A stretch of 12,567 nucleotides of DNA from JBHEMK01 sp046262635 (GCA_046262635.1 JBHEMK010000148.1:1-12567), one strand, 5' to 3'; positions 1-6,475 are shown, counted from the stretch's first letter. Numbers and translations: made by a program. Notes: a model not told the origin generated them from the sequence alone.

Positions 1-816
1 GCCGTCGAGCTGGCCCGCGGGGCGAAGAGATACCCGTGGACGGTGCCCTTTCTCCCGAGCTTCGTCGGCGAGGGCGCGCTCTACGGCCGCCAGATCGTCG
101 CCGCGGGCCCGCGGGCGAAGATCGCCGTCCTCTCCGAGGACAGCGAGTACGGCAGAGAATTGCTGCAGGGCCTGAGGCGGGGGCTCGGCAGACATGCCGG
201 ACAGATCGCGGCGACCCAGACCTACGAGGTCACCGATCTCGATCTGCGGCCCCAGATCCAGACGCTCCGGAGCTCGGGCGCGGATACGCTCGCGCTCTTC
301 TCCCTGCCGAAGCAGTCGATCCAGGCGCTCGCCGCGGCCGGGCAGCTCGGGTGGACGCCCGCCGAGTACCTGAGCGGCGTCTCGATCGACCCGATCGTGA
401 TGAGGATCGCCAGGCTCAGCGCCGGGCCGCAGACCGGCGAGGGCGCGGTCTCCAGCGCCTACCTATTCGATCCGACGAACCCGGCGAACGCGAGGCTCCC
501 GGGCGTGAAGCTCTACCGCGCGATCCTGAAGCGCTTCCTGCCGAATGCCGATCCGGCCGCCGTCGCGCACCTCTACGGGATGGCGGTCGCCTACGTGATG
601 GTCGAAGCGCTGAAGCGCGCCGGCAAAAACCCGACGCGCGAGAGCCTCCTGCGGGCCGCGAGGCACCTGAACATCGCGCGCAACCCGTTCATGCTCCCCG
701 ACATCCGGGTGAAGAACTCGCCCGGGAGCATCTTCCCGATCCGGTCCGCCCACCTCGTCTCTTTCCACGCCGGCTACTGGCGCTTCGGCAAGAAGCTCTA
801 TTCGATCAGTGGCTAG
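1..816 (+). CDS. ABC transporter substrate-binding protein, LivK/Peripla_BP_6 type (5' end outside window)
   Basis: Reading is open from base 1 to the TAG at 814-816, giving 271 residues of a protein that begins upstream. The fold family is the periplasmic-binding-protein type I ligand-binding domain used by branched-chain amino acid and related importers. Such proteins capture a solute outside the membrane and hand it to an ABC permease. Visible family traits are a second-lobe strand 'KIAVLSEDSEYGRELLQGL', an 'LRSSGADTLALFSLPKQS' segment typical of LivK homologues, and a C-terminal 'HLYGMAVAYVMVEALKRAGKNPTRESLL' type helix region (conserved YG..A...VEALKRAG). Family members are usually about 380-420 residues, so roughly 110-150 residues with the signal peptide lie outside the window. 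The ligand cannot be told from sequence. No permease or ATPase gene follows, so partners must be upstream or elsewhere. The GTG at 43 is internal, not the true start. Confidence 0.88.
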   Translation, partial: AVELARGAKRYPWTVPFLPSFVGEGALYGRQIVAAGPRAKIAVLSEDSEYGRELLQGLRRGLGRHAGQIAATQTYEVTDLDLRPQIQTLRSSGADTLALFSLPKQSIQALAAAGQLGWTPAEYLSGVSIDPIVMRIARLSAGPQTGEGAVSSAYLFDPTNPANARLPGVKLYRAILKRFLPNADPAAVAHLYGMAVAYVMVEALKRAGKNPTRESLLRAARHLNIARNPFMLPDIRVKNSPGSIFPIRSAHLVSFHAGYWRFGKKLYSISG

Positions 817-834
817 CCGGCGAGCGACAACTCC

Positions 835-853
835 GAGACCTCTTCGACGTCTC
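835..853 (+). terminator. Possible terminator hairpin after the ABC binding-protein gene
   Basis: Arms 835-842 and 846-853 pair with one C-C mismatch around a 3-nt TTC loop, starting 18 nt after the TAG of the upstream gene. There is no following T-tract, so it would be an atypical intrinsic terminator, and it could be chance in GC-rich sequence. Confidence 0.25.
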
Positions 854-872
854 ATCCTGAACCAGGCCAGCC

Positions 873-880
873 AGGAGGGA
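873..880 (+). promoter_or_regulatory. Strong ribosome binding site setting the start of the exported protein
   Basis: AGGAGGGA at 873-880 ends 9 nt before the ATG at 890. It is the best Shine-Dalgarno match in the window. It decides the start at 890 over the in-frame upstream start at 809, which would put 27 arginine-rich residues in front of the signal peptide and overlap the previous gene. Confidence 0.75.
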
Positions 881-889
881 CTCCACCGG

Positions 890-1948
890 ATGAAGAGGAA
901 GCTCCGACTGACGGCGCTCGCCGTGGCGGTGGCCGTCGCGCTCGCGCTCACGAACTCGGCGCTCGCGGCGTACACGCCGCGGTTCGCCGTCTCTCACAAC
1001 GGCGGCGCGAAGGTCGGACTCCACCCGACCACGCTCCACGTGACGATCGCCCAGAGCGACTCCCCGACCGCCGCCATTCAGTTCTATGTACCGACCGGCT
1101 ACGCCGTCCAGTCCGCGGCGCCCGGCTCGACGATCGGCCGGGCGACCGCGGCGGTCTTCGCCCGCGACACCGGCCTGACGCTGCCGCTCGAGGGCCCGGT
1201 CACGGCGGACGATCCGGCCAAGCACGCAACGGACGCGTGTTCGCCGGGGATGAACTTCGCCGTCTGGCTGCTCGCGCTCTCGGTCGCGGGCCAGCCCGTG
1301 ACGATCCCGGTGTACGTCAACCCGACGCCCAGCGCGGCGAGCGCGCTCGGCGCGTATGTGATCAGGGCCTGCCTGCCGCCGCCGGACGTACCAGCGGCGA
1401 CGCCGGGCCGCGCGCTGCTCGGGGCCCAGCTGCTTGACGTCAGCTTCACCGTGAACAACTTGACGCTGCCGAGCGGCTCGGACACCACCGTCTGGCGGAC
1501 CCTGTTTACGCCGTACACCCCCGGAGTCGGAACGCCCGACCTCGCCGGGACCGTCGAGGCTCGCTCGTTCGTCCGCTTGCCAGGCGCGATCTCACTTCGC
1601 GCCAAGTACGTGAGGAAGACGCACACCTACCGGCTCTCCGGCTCGGTCACCGAGGCCGGCCGGCCCAGCGCCGGCGCGACCGTCCAGATCTTCCGCGGAC
1701 GCACCGCGAGCAGGCTCGCGAAGGCCTCCTCGACGAAGGTGCAGGAGAGCGGCTCGTACGCGACCGCCGGTCATCTGACACCGAAGAAGACGACGTACTT
1801 CCAGACACGGGTCAGGGTCGGTGAGCGGGTCGACGCGGGCGGCTGCGCGCAGACGCTGGCACCGTTCGGAGCCACCCCGCCTCCATGCGTCGGCTCGACC
1901 GACGGCGGCTTCGTCGCGGTCAGCACGATCCTCCGGATCAAGCCCTAG
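890..1948 (+). CDS. Exported protein with unknown N-terminal domain and Ig-like C-terminal region
   Basis: The product has 352 residues. It starts with a textbook Sec signal: basic MKRKLRL, then an Ala/Val/Leu-rich core (about residues 8-20), and an ALA-A cleavage site after residue 26, so it should be exported. Residues about 27-230 are a beta-rich region of a family I do not recognise, with Gly/Pro/Thr-rich loops. Two cysteines there (in 'DACSPG' and 'RACLPP') may form a disulfide. From about residue 234 the pattern 'YRLSGSVTEAGRPSAGATV' followed by 'VQIFRG' is that of bacterial Ig-like or carboxypeptidase-regulatory-like beta-sandwich domains. A second cysteine pair lies near the C-terminus (GGC and PPC). 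There is no membrane anchor, LPXTG or lipobox, so it is probably secreted or loosely cell-associated. It lies 73 nt after the ABC binding-protein gene, and a functional link is not demonstrated. A structural or adhesive exported role is possible, but I assign none. Confidence 0.8.
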   Translation: MKRKLRLTALAVAVAVALALTNSALAAYTPRFAVSHNGGAKVGLHPTTLHVTIAQSDSPTAAIQFYVPTGYAVQSAAPGSTIGRATAAVFARDTGLTLPLEGPVTADDPAKHATDACSPGMNFAVWLLALSVAGQPVTIPVYVNPTPSAASALGAYVIRACLPPPDVPAATPGRALLGAQLLDVSFTVNNLTLPSGSDTTVWRTLFTPYTPGVGTPDLAGTVEARSFVRLPGAISLRAKYVRKTHTYRLSGSVTEAGRPSAGATVQIFRGRTASRLAKASSTKVQESGSYATAGHLTPKKTTYFQTRVRVGERVDAGGCAQTLAPFGATPPPCVGSTDGGFVAVSTILRIKP

Positions 1949-1969
1949 TCGCCGCCTCGGGGCCGAAAC

Positions 1970-2004
1970 AGAGGGAGAGAGGGCCGCGGTCGCCCTCTCC
2001 CTCT
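1970..2004 (+). terminator. Long purine/pyrimidine hairpin, probable terminator
   Basis: The left arm 1970-1984 (AGAGGGAGAGAGGGC) pairs with the right arm 1992-2004 (GCCCTCTCCCTCT). This gives 13 perfect pairs once a 2-nt AG bulge is allowed, with a 7-nt loop. It begins 21 nt after the TAG of the exported-protein gene. No run of T follows, so an intrinsic terminator of the GC-rich actinobacterial kind is the best guess. The last base of the right arm is also the first base of the TAGTCT -10 candidate of the next gene. Confidence 0.6.
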
Positions 2005-2009
2005 AGTCT
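2004..2009 (+). promoter_or_regulatory. Candidate leaderless -10 (TAGTCT) for the DUF72 gene
   Basis: TAGTCT fits the actinobacterial TANNNT -10 consensus and ends 8 nt before the ATG at 2018, where no Shine-Dalgarno sequence is visible. Transcription would start at or next to the ATG. No convincing -35 is seen, because that position falls inside the hairpin at 1970-2004. Confidence 0.45.
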
Positions 2010-2017
2010 CTGCAGCC

Positions 2018-2965
2018 ATGGCGGCGCCCGTCCGGATCGGCACGTGCTCCTGGGCCGACGAGGCTCTCTCGAAGTACTTCTACCCCCGCGGCCTGCCGGC
2101 GAAGGAGCGGCTCGGCTACTACGCAGAGCGTTTTGACACCGTCGAGGTGGACTCGACCTACTACCGGCTCCCCTCGGACGCGATGGTCGAGAACTGGGCC
2201 ACGCGCACGCCGCGGGGCTTCGTCATGCACGTTAAGGCGTTCGGGCTGATGACGCGCCACCCCGTGAAGGCGGATGTGCTGCCGCCCGACCTCCGCGACA
2301 GGGTGGAAGTTGACGAGCGCGGCCGGGTGGAGCGGCCCCCGCGGGAGCTGCGGGGTGAGGTCTTCCGCCGCTTCCTCGACTCCCTCGAGCCGCTCCGTTC
2401 CCAGGGTAAGCTCGGCGGGATCCTCTTCCAGCTGCCCCCGTACGTCGTCTTCAAGCCGGCGTCGCTCGAGTACCTCGAGTGGGCGGCCGCGCACGTCGGC
2501 GACGACGAGATGCTCGTCGAGTTCCGCCATCGCAGCTGGCTCGACGAGTCGAACCGGGCGGAGACGCTCGCCTTCCTCGAGCGGCTCGGCGCCGCGCACG
2601 TGATCGTGGACGCCCCCCGCAGCGACACGGCGAAGAACATCGTGCCGACCGTGCTCGCGCTCACGAACCCGACGCTCTACGTCCGCTTCCACGGCCGCAA
2701 CCTCGGCACGTGGAACAAGCGCGGCGGCAGTGCGGCCGAGCGGTTCGACTACCTCTACGGCGACGAGGAGCTCGGCGAGTGGGTCGAGCCCCTGCGCGAG
2801 CTCACCGGCCAGGCCGACCGGGCGTATGCATTCTTCAACAACAATTCGAGCTCCCCGGACCCGCGGAACGAGCTCGGCCGCGTCTCGCAGGCCGCGGCGA
2901 ATGCGGCACAGCTGAAGCGGCTGCTCGACGCGGCGGACGTTCCCGCTTCGGGCGGCTCCAACTAG
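2018..2965 (+). CDS. DUF72 (YecE-like) domain protein
   Basis: This 315-residue protein spans nearly the whole length with the DUF72 family, a TIM-barrel-like fold found across bacteria and archaea with no established reaction. Family landmarks are present in order: 'IGTCSWADE' (residues 7-15), 'FDTVEVDSTYYRLPS' (39-53), 'MHVKAF' (70-75), 'GILFQLPPY' (134-142), 'LVEFRHRSW' (166-174), 'LYVRFHGRN' (220-228) and 'AYAFFNNN' (269-276). In many relatives the last motif continues NNH plus a short loop; here it is NNN followed by SSSPDPRN. It is cytoplasmic, with no signal peptide or membrane segment. The start at 2018 is preferred because the GTCSW strand normally lies within 10 residues of the N-terminus and a -10 box sits at leaderless distance. 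The next gene follows after 9 nt on the same strand. Identity of the family is sure; the activity is unknown. Confidence 0.93.
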   Translation: MAAPVRIGTCSWADEALSKYFYPRGLPAKERLGYYAERFDTVEVDSTYYRLPSDAMVENWATRTPRGFVMHVKAFGLMTRHPVKADVLPPDLRDRVEVDERGRVERPPRELRGEVFRRFLDSLEPLRSQGKLGGILFQLPPYVVFKPASLEYLEWAAAHVGDDEMLVEFRHRSWLDESNRAETLAFLERLGAAHVIVDAPRSDTAKNIVPTVLALTNPTLYVRFHGRNLGTWNKRGGSAAERFDYLYGDEELGEWVEPLRELTGQADRAYAFFNNNSSSPDPRNELGRVSQAAANAAQLKRLLDAADVPASGGSN

Positions 2966-2968
2966 ACT
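2963..2968 (+). promoter_or_regulatory. Leaderless -10 (TAGACT) overlapping the DUF72 stop codon
   Basis: TAGACT is a near-ideal actinobacterial -10 and ends 6 nt before the ATG at 2975. Its first three bases are the TAG stop codon of the DUF72 gene. There is no Shine-Dalgarno sequence in the gap, so the amidotransferase is probably made from a leaderless transcript in addition to any read-through. A weak TTCCCG at 2940-2945, with a 17-nt spacer, is the best -35 position. Confidence 0.55.
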
Positions 2969-2974
2969 GGCACC

Positions 2975-3670
2975 ATGGACGTCCTCGCAGTGATCCACGG
3001 GGGCAACGCGCGTGCCGGCATCTTCGAAGAAGTCGTCCGGGAACGGGGCCACCGGCTCGACGAGTGGAGCCTCTCCTGGAACGAGCCGCTGCCACGGCCG
3101 CTCGACTCCTACGGCGGAGTCCTGGTCTTCGGCGGCGCGATGCACGCCGACCAGGACGACCGGCACCCGTGGCTGCGCGAGGAGAACTTCTTCCTGCAGA
3201 GGCTGCTCGACCTCGGCATCCCGACCTTCGGCATCTGCCTCGGCGTCCAGCTGCTCGCCAAGGCGGCCCATTCGTGGATCGCCGCCATGAACGAGCCGGA
3301 GGTCGGCTGGTACGAGGTCGAGCTGACCGAGGCGGGCGGCGGCGATCCCGTGCTCGGCCGGCTGCCGCAGCGCTTCGAGGCATTCCAGTGGCACTACTAC
3401 ACCTACGGGCTCCCCGCAGGCGCCGAGGAGCTGGCCTCCAGCGCGCGCTGCACCCAGGGCTTCCGGCTCGGAGAGCGTGTCTGGGGCGTCCAGTTCCATC
3501 CCGAGGTGACACTGGCGCAGGTGGAGAGCTGGATCGCCGACCCGGAGGATCCACCCCCGCGCGGCGCGGAGCTGCTGACCGAGACGCTCCCACGGATCGA
3601 GCTCTGGAACGAGCTCGGGCGGACGCTCTGCGCCGGGTTCTGCGAGGTGGCCGAGCGCGTTCCCGCCTGA
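2975..3670 (+). CDS. Orphan class-I glutamine amidotransferase-like protein
   Basis: The 231 residues match the Triad (GATase type 1) fold, in which a Cys-His-Glu triad releases ammonia from glutamine for a partner synthase. The nucleophile elbow 'FGICLGVQLLA' gives Cys88, and 'GVQFHPEV' gives His175 and Glu177, so the triad is intact. 'GGVLVFGGAMHADQDDRHPWL' region (oxyanion strand and following loop, about residues 47-67) is typical of the stand-alone GuaA-like COG0518 group. 'FQWHYY' (137-142) is also conserved in that group. No synthase domain or gene is next to it, so the ammonia acceptor is unknown; relatives of this type include gamma-glutamyl hydrolases as well as true amidotransferases. 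It is cytoplasmic. It lies 9 nt after the DUF72 gene, and its last 4 nt overlap the proposed CTG start of the next gene. Confidence 0.88.
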   Translation: MDVLAVIHGGNARAGIFEEVVRERGHRLDEWSLSWNEPLPRPLDSYGGVLVFGGAMHADQDDRHPWLREENFFLQRLLDLGIPTFGICLGVQLLAKAAHSWIAAMNEPEVGWYEVELTEAGGGDPVLGRLPQRFEAFQWHYYTYGLPAGAEELASSARCTQGFRLGERVWGVQFHPEVTLAQVESWIADPEDPPPRGAELLTETLPRIELWNELGRTLCAGFCEVAERVPA

Positions 3671-4107
3671 GCCCGCGGGCCCTGCTCTGGATCGCCGTGG
3701 TCGTGGTCGGCGCGGTCGCGGTCTTCCAGTTTCGCAGGACCTCCACGCCGAAGCCGGCAGCGACGCTCGACGCCACGGCGATTCCCGTCGCGGTGCAGTA
3801 CGCCCGGGACGTCGTCTCCGCGGGGCGGTGCGGGGAGGCGAGAAAGCTCGCCCACGGCTCGCTCGGGGATCCATGTCGTGCCTTCGCAGGCCTGCACGGC
3901 GACGGCGTCGGCGCGGGCACGGTGCAGGGAGACTGCAGCGCAGTCGCCGTGCGTATCGGCGCCTCCCAGGCCGAACGGCTTGCGCACGCGGGCTGCGTCC
4001 GGTTACCGCTGAGCGGCAAGGGCGCGCATGGGCAGCTGAGCGTCTGGCTGCGGAGCAGTGGCAACGAGTGGCAGGTCGTTGCCGCGGTGAGCGTGATCAG
4101 CCGGTAG
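3667..4107 (+). CDS. Small membrane-anchored protein of unknown function, apparent CTG start
   Basis: About 146 residues. A single hydrophobic segment (residues 6-20, ALLWIAVVVVGAVAVFQ) follows a short N-terminus and is followed by Arg-Arg and a Pro/Thr-rich linker, as in a signal anchor with the rest outside. The exported part (about 38-146) has four evenly spread cysteines (55, 70, 90, 110), which could make two disulfides, and ends in a beta-rich 'GQLSVWLRSSGNEWQVVAAV' strand pair. That length and pattern resemble NTF2-like or DUF4878-like accessory domains, but I cannot assign a family. The start is uncertain. The frame has no ATG, GTG or TTG between 3421 and 3697. CTG at 3667 forms a CTGA overlap with the amidotransferase stop and keeps the whole membrane segment. 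GTG at 3697 would remove most of it. The gene ends 111 nt before a convergent gene. Confidence 0.6.
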   Translation: MSPRALLWIAVVVVGAVAVFQFRRTSTPKPAATLDATAIPVAVQYARDVVSAGRCGEARKLAHGSLGDPCRAFAGLHGDGVGAGTVQGDCSAVAVRIGASQAERLAHAGCVRLPLSGKGAHGQLSVWLRSSGNEWQVVAAVSVISR

Positions 4108-4181
4108 GCGACCACCGGTCTCGACCGCGTGCCGCGTCCCTTCGGGTCGTTCCCCCGACTGCACCCGGGGTCGACTGCCGA

Positions 4182-4216
4182 GCGCCCCGCGAGGGCCGCT
4201 GCGGCCGGCCCGGCGC
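4182..4216. terminator. Stem-loop between convergent genes
   Basis: Outer arms GCGCC (4182-4186) and GGCGC (4212-4216) enclose an inner stem GGCCG (4194-4198) / CGGCC (4202-4206) with a CTG loop. The structure sits in the 111-nt gap between two convergent stop codons and could stop transcription from both sides. There is no T-tract on either strand, so the call is tentative. The rest of the gap shows nothing else. Confidence 0.35.
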
Positions 4217-4218
4217 AC

Positions 4219-5010
4219 TCAGCGCTCGACCGGTAGCTCGTCGTGGCGCGACCACTCGTGCCACGACCCCGCATAGTTGCGTGCCCGGTAACCCGCCGAG
4301 CGGAGCGCCAGCGTCGCGACCGCCGAGCGGGAGCCGGAATGGCAGTAGGCGACGAGTTCCGCGCCCGCGGGCAGGCCGACGAGCTCGCGGATCCGCTCCG
4401 GCGGCTGCGGCCGGCCGGGCGCGACGTACAACTCCGTGTATTCCAGGTGCCTCGCTCCCGGGATGTGGCCCTGCCGCGGGTCGCACGGCGAGCCCTGCTG
4501 GCCGCGGAACTCTTCCCGACGGCGCACGTCGAGGATCGTCAGGCCTGGATCCCGGAGCCGCCGGCCCAGCTCGGCCGGCGTCGGCATCGCGGCCAGGTCG
4601 GGCTCGAGCGACGTCCCCCGCACGGGCTCGAGCTCGACCGGCCCCTCCTCGACCGGGCCGGTCCAGGCAGCGAGCCCCCCGAGCAGGATCGCGACCCGGC
4701 GGTGGCCAGCCAGCTCGGCGAGCTGCGCGGCCGGCATCGCTCCGACGCCGTCGCCGCGATCGTAGAGGACGAGCCGCTCCTCGCCCGTGATCCCGTGCCG
4801 CCGCAGCCGCAGCTGGATCTCCTTCGCAAATCGGCCCAGCGCCTCCGCGTCGGCGGCAGGCATCGGTGACCCGAGCACGAGCGGCCGCGAGCCCGCGATG
4901 TGCCCGCGGATGTGCGCGTTCGGCCCGCGCACGTCGCCAACGACGAGGTCGGGGTCGGCCAGGTGCTCCCGCAGCCACTCCACGTCGACGACGCCCGGAA
5001 GGTCGGTCAC
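4219..5010 (-). CDS. Two-domain rhodanese-family sulfurtransferase
   Basis: 263 residues from GTG 5010, with the tandem rhodanese layout of thiosulfate and 3-mercaptopyruvate sulfurtransferases, which move sulfane sulfur from a donor to cyanide or another thiol through a cysteine persulfide. The N-terminal domain (about 5-120) has 'DVRGPNAHIRGHIAGS' but Asp84 at the position of the catalytic Cys ('VLYDRGDG'), as expected for the inactive half. The C-terminal domain (about 143-263) has 'LDVRRREEFRG', 'GHIPGARH' and the active loop CHSGSR with Cys223, then the closing 'YAGSWHEW' motif. The loop differs from the classical CRKGVT and CGSGVT types, so the sulfur donor cannot be predicted. The start is set by a GTGA overlap with the stop of the GST gene, which implies translational coupling; the longer open frame up to 5442 is only overlap with that gene. 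It is the last gene of a four-gene operon. Confidence 0.92.
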   Translation of the reverse strand: MTDLPGVVDVEWLREHLADPDLVVGDVRGPNAHIRGHIAGSRPLVLGSPMPAADAEALGRFAKEIQLRLRRHGITGEERLVLYDRGDGVGAMPAAQLAELAGHRRVAILLGGLAAWTGPVEEGPVELEPVRGTSLEPDLAAMPTPAELGRRLRDPGLTILDVRRREEFRGQQGSPCDPRQGHIPGARHLEYTELYVAPGRPQPPERIRELVGLPAGAELVAYCHSGSRSAVATLALRSAGYRARNYAGSWHEWSRHDELPVER

Positions 5011-5495
5011 CGCGCGGAAACGAGCTCGGACTCGGCGGCGACCGCCGGCCGCTCGAGCAGGCGATCGAGCCAGTCCGTGAGCGCGCCTCGGCGCCCGAGC
5101 TCGGCGCTGCGCCTCGAGCGTCTCTCGTGGGAGCCGAGGCTCGACCGCGCCCGCAGCAGCCACGGCGCGTAGGCGATGTCTGCAAGCCCGTACTTGCGGC
5201 CGGTCAGATACGGCTGCGCCACGAGCTCGGCATCGAGCTGGGCGACGGCCCGGTCGAGCCGCTCGCGCGCTCCCGCCTCGCCAGGGCCGAGCGCGTCGTG
5301 CGGGTGCGCCAACTCGTCGAAGCGGAAGATCAGCACCCGCGCGAACGACCGTTCTGAGGCGTCGGGCGGCAGCAGTGGAGGCTCGGGGTGGCGCTCCTGC
5401 AGGTACTCCATGGTCACGGCCGACTCCGGCAGAGTCGAGCACGATCCGCGCGCGGGCGCAGGAGGGGCAGCCGGCAGTTCGTCGAGCGTCAGCAC
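5007..5495 (-). pseudogene. Glutathione S-transferase family protein with a damaged, shortened N-terminal domain
   Basis: The open frame from GTG 5495 gives 162 residues; usual GSTs have 200-230. From residue 22 the protein is a good GST: 'LPESAVTMEYLQERHPEPP' holds the Glu-Ser pair that binds the gamma-glutamyl part of glutathione, and 'YLTGRKYGLADIAYAPWLL' is the N-capping/hydrophobic-staple helix of the C-terminal domain. The thioredoxin-like part before it is only about 21 residues instead of about 60. A glutaredoxin/GST-like stretch 'GCPSCARARIVL' is encoded at 5472-5437 in another frame, and 'LTLDELP' precedes it in the main frame. This suggests one lost base near 5472 plus an out-of-frame deletion near 5437. 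The gene may still make a truncated protein. Start GTG 5495 overlaps the GNAT stop (GTGCTGA) and follows a GGTAGG-like site; GTG 5513 is an alternative. An assembly error is possible. Confidence 0.7.
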
Positions 5496-6475
5496 GAACG
5501 GGAGCCTACCCACCCGTGCTCGGCTCCCTCGATGCCGATCGCCGCGGCGAGCGCGCGGAGCAGCTCCTCGGGGGGCGGCAGCCGCTCCGGCGTCGCGGCG
5601 GTGACCGCGATTGCCCGGACCCGGGCCGGGTCGGCGCCGGTCAACCGCGCGACGACAGTCGGGTTCGCGCCGAGTGCGACGACGTCACCCGGCGGCAGGG
5701 GGCCGTAGTACTCCGGCACGGAGAGATACTCGTCGACGGCGCCGCCGCGGTCGAACAGCGTGTAGCGGACGACGGCGCCCTGCTCGATCCCGATCGCCAG
5801 CGTCACCGCCGTGCTCGCGTACGACAGCTCCCGCGCCAGCCGCTGCAGGATCTTCGGATCACGGTCGGAGAGCTCGTCGTAGACGGCCGTCCAGCCCGCC
5901 CGCGGCTCCGAGATCTCCGTTCCCTCCGAGCGGCCGAGCCGCGGCAGGAACTTGGCGACGGCACGCTCGACGGCCCCCCGGTCATCGGTCTGGACGTGGA
6001 TCGAGCCGAACGAGCGGCCTCCTTCCCCCTGCCCGAGCCGCTGCTCGAGCGCTCCGGCGTCGGCAACGAGGATCAGCTCCTCGGGGCGGAAGCCCCAGCG
6101 CTCGTAGACCGCCTGAGCAGCGGTGTTCGTTGCGAGCACCTCCAGCCGGACGATCTCCGCCCCTCGGGCGCGCAGCCGCGCTGCGACCTCGTGCACCAGT
6201 GCCCGCCCAACACCGTGGCGTCGCGCGCCGGCCCGGACGTAGATGATGTCGAGCAGGCCGACCGCCTCCGAGACCTTGTTCGCGAGCGCGAAGCCGACCG
6301 GCTCGCCGTCGCGCTCGGCGAGCAGCGCGATCCCGTCGCGGACGATCTCCTCGATCTCATGCTCCTCCTGCGCCGCGTTGGTGGGGTCGTAGGCGGGCGC
6401 CGGGATCTCGCGCTCGAACTCGTGCCAGAGTGCGCGAAGCGTGCCGAGATCGTCGCTGGTCGCCGTGCGGATCAC
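5489..6475 (-). CDS. GNAT acetyltransferase fused to an uncharacterised C-terminal domain
   Basis: 328 residues from GTG 6475. Residues 1-150 are a GCN5-related N-acetyltransferase: 'DIIYVRAGARRHGVGRALV' contains the beta4 strand and the acetyl-CoA pyrophosphate loop RRHGVG (85-90), followed by 'LEVLATNTAAQAVYERWGF' (111-129), the usual beta5-alpha4 signature. The acceptor substrate is unknown. Residues about 155-328 form a second domain I cannot place, with conserved-looking stretches 'FGSIHVQTDD', 'VYDELSDRDPKILQRLAREL', 'YLSVPEYYGPLPPGD' and 'ALGANPTVVARLTGAD'. This is not a second GNAT, since it has no acetyl-CoA loop. The GTG start overlaps the glycosylase stop as GTGA, and its own stop overlaps the GST start, so it is in the middle of a translationally coupled operon. 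Modification of a toxic compound or a protein would suit the repair/detoxification neighbours, but that is inference. Confidence 0.88.
   Translation of the reverse strand: MIRTATSDDLGTLRALWHEFEREIPAPAYDPTNAAQEEHEIEEIVRDGIALLAERDGEPVGFALANKVSEAVGLLDIIYVRAGARRHGVGRALVHEVAARLRARGAEIVRLEVLATNTAAQAVYERWGFRPEELILVADAGALEQRLGQGEGGRSFGSIHVQTDDRGAVERAVAKFLPRLGRSEGTEISEPRAGWTAVYDELSDRDPKILQRLARELSYASTAVTLAIGIEQGAVVRYTLFDRGGAVDEYLSVPEYYGPLPPGDVVALGANPTVVARLTGADPARVRAIAVTAATPERLPPPEELLRALAAAIGIEGAEHGWVGSRSC

Noticed and set aside
2479..3666. Upstream part of the long plus-strand frame that ends at 4107
   Set aside because: It is the out-of-frame shadow of the DUF72 and amidotransferase genes; only the part after about 3667 has protein-like composition and a membrane anchor.
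2003..3874. 623-residue open frame on the minus strand
   Set aside because: Antisense to the DUF72 and amidotransferase genes; long only because high third-position GC removes stops. The product is Arg/Glu/Val-rich with no family motif.
2835..4274. 479-residue minus-strand open frame
   Set aside because: Arg/Ser/Ala-rich low-complexity translation opposite three recognised plus-strand genes.
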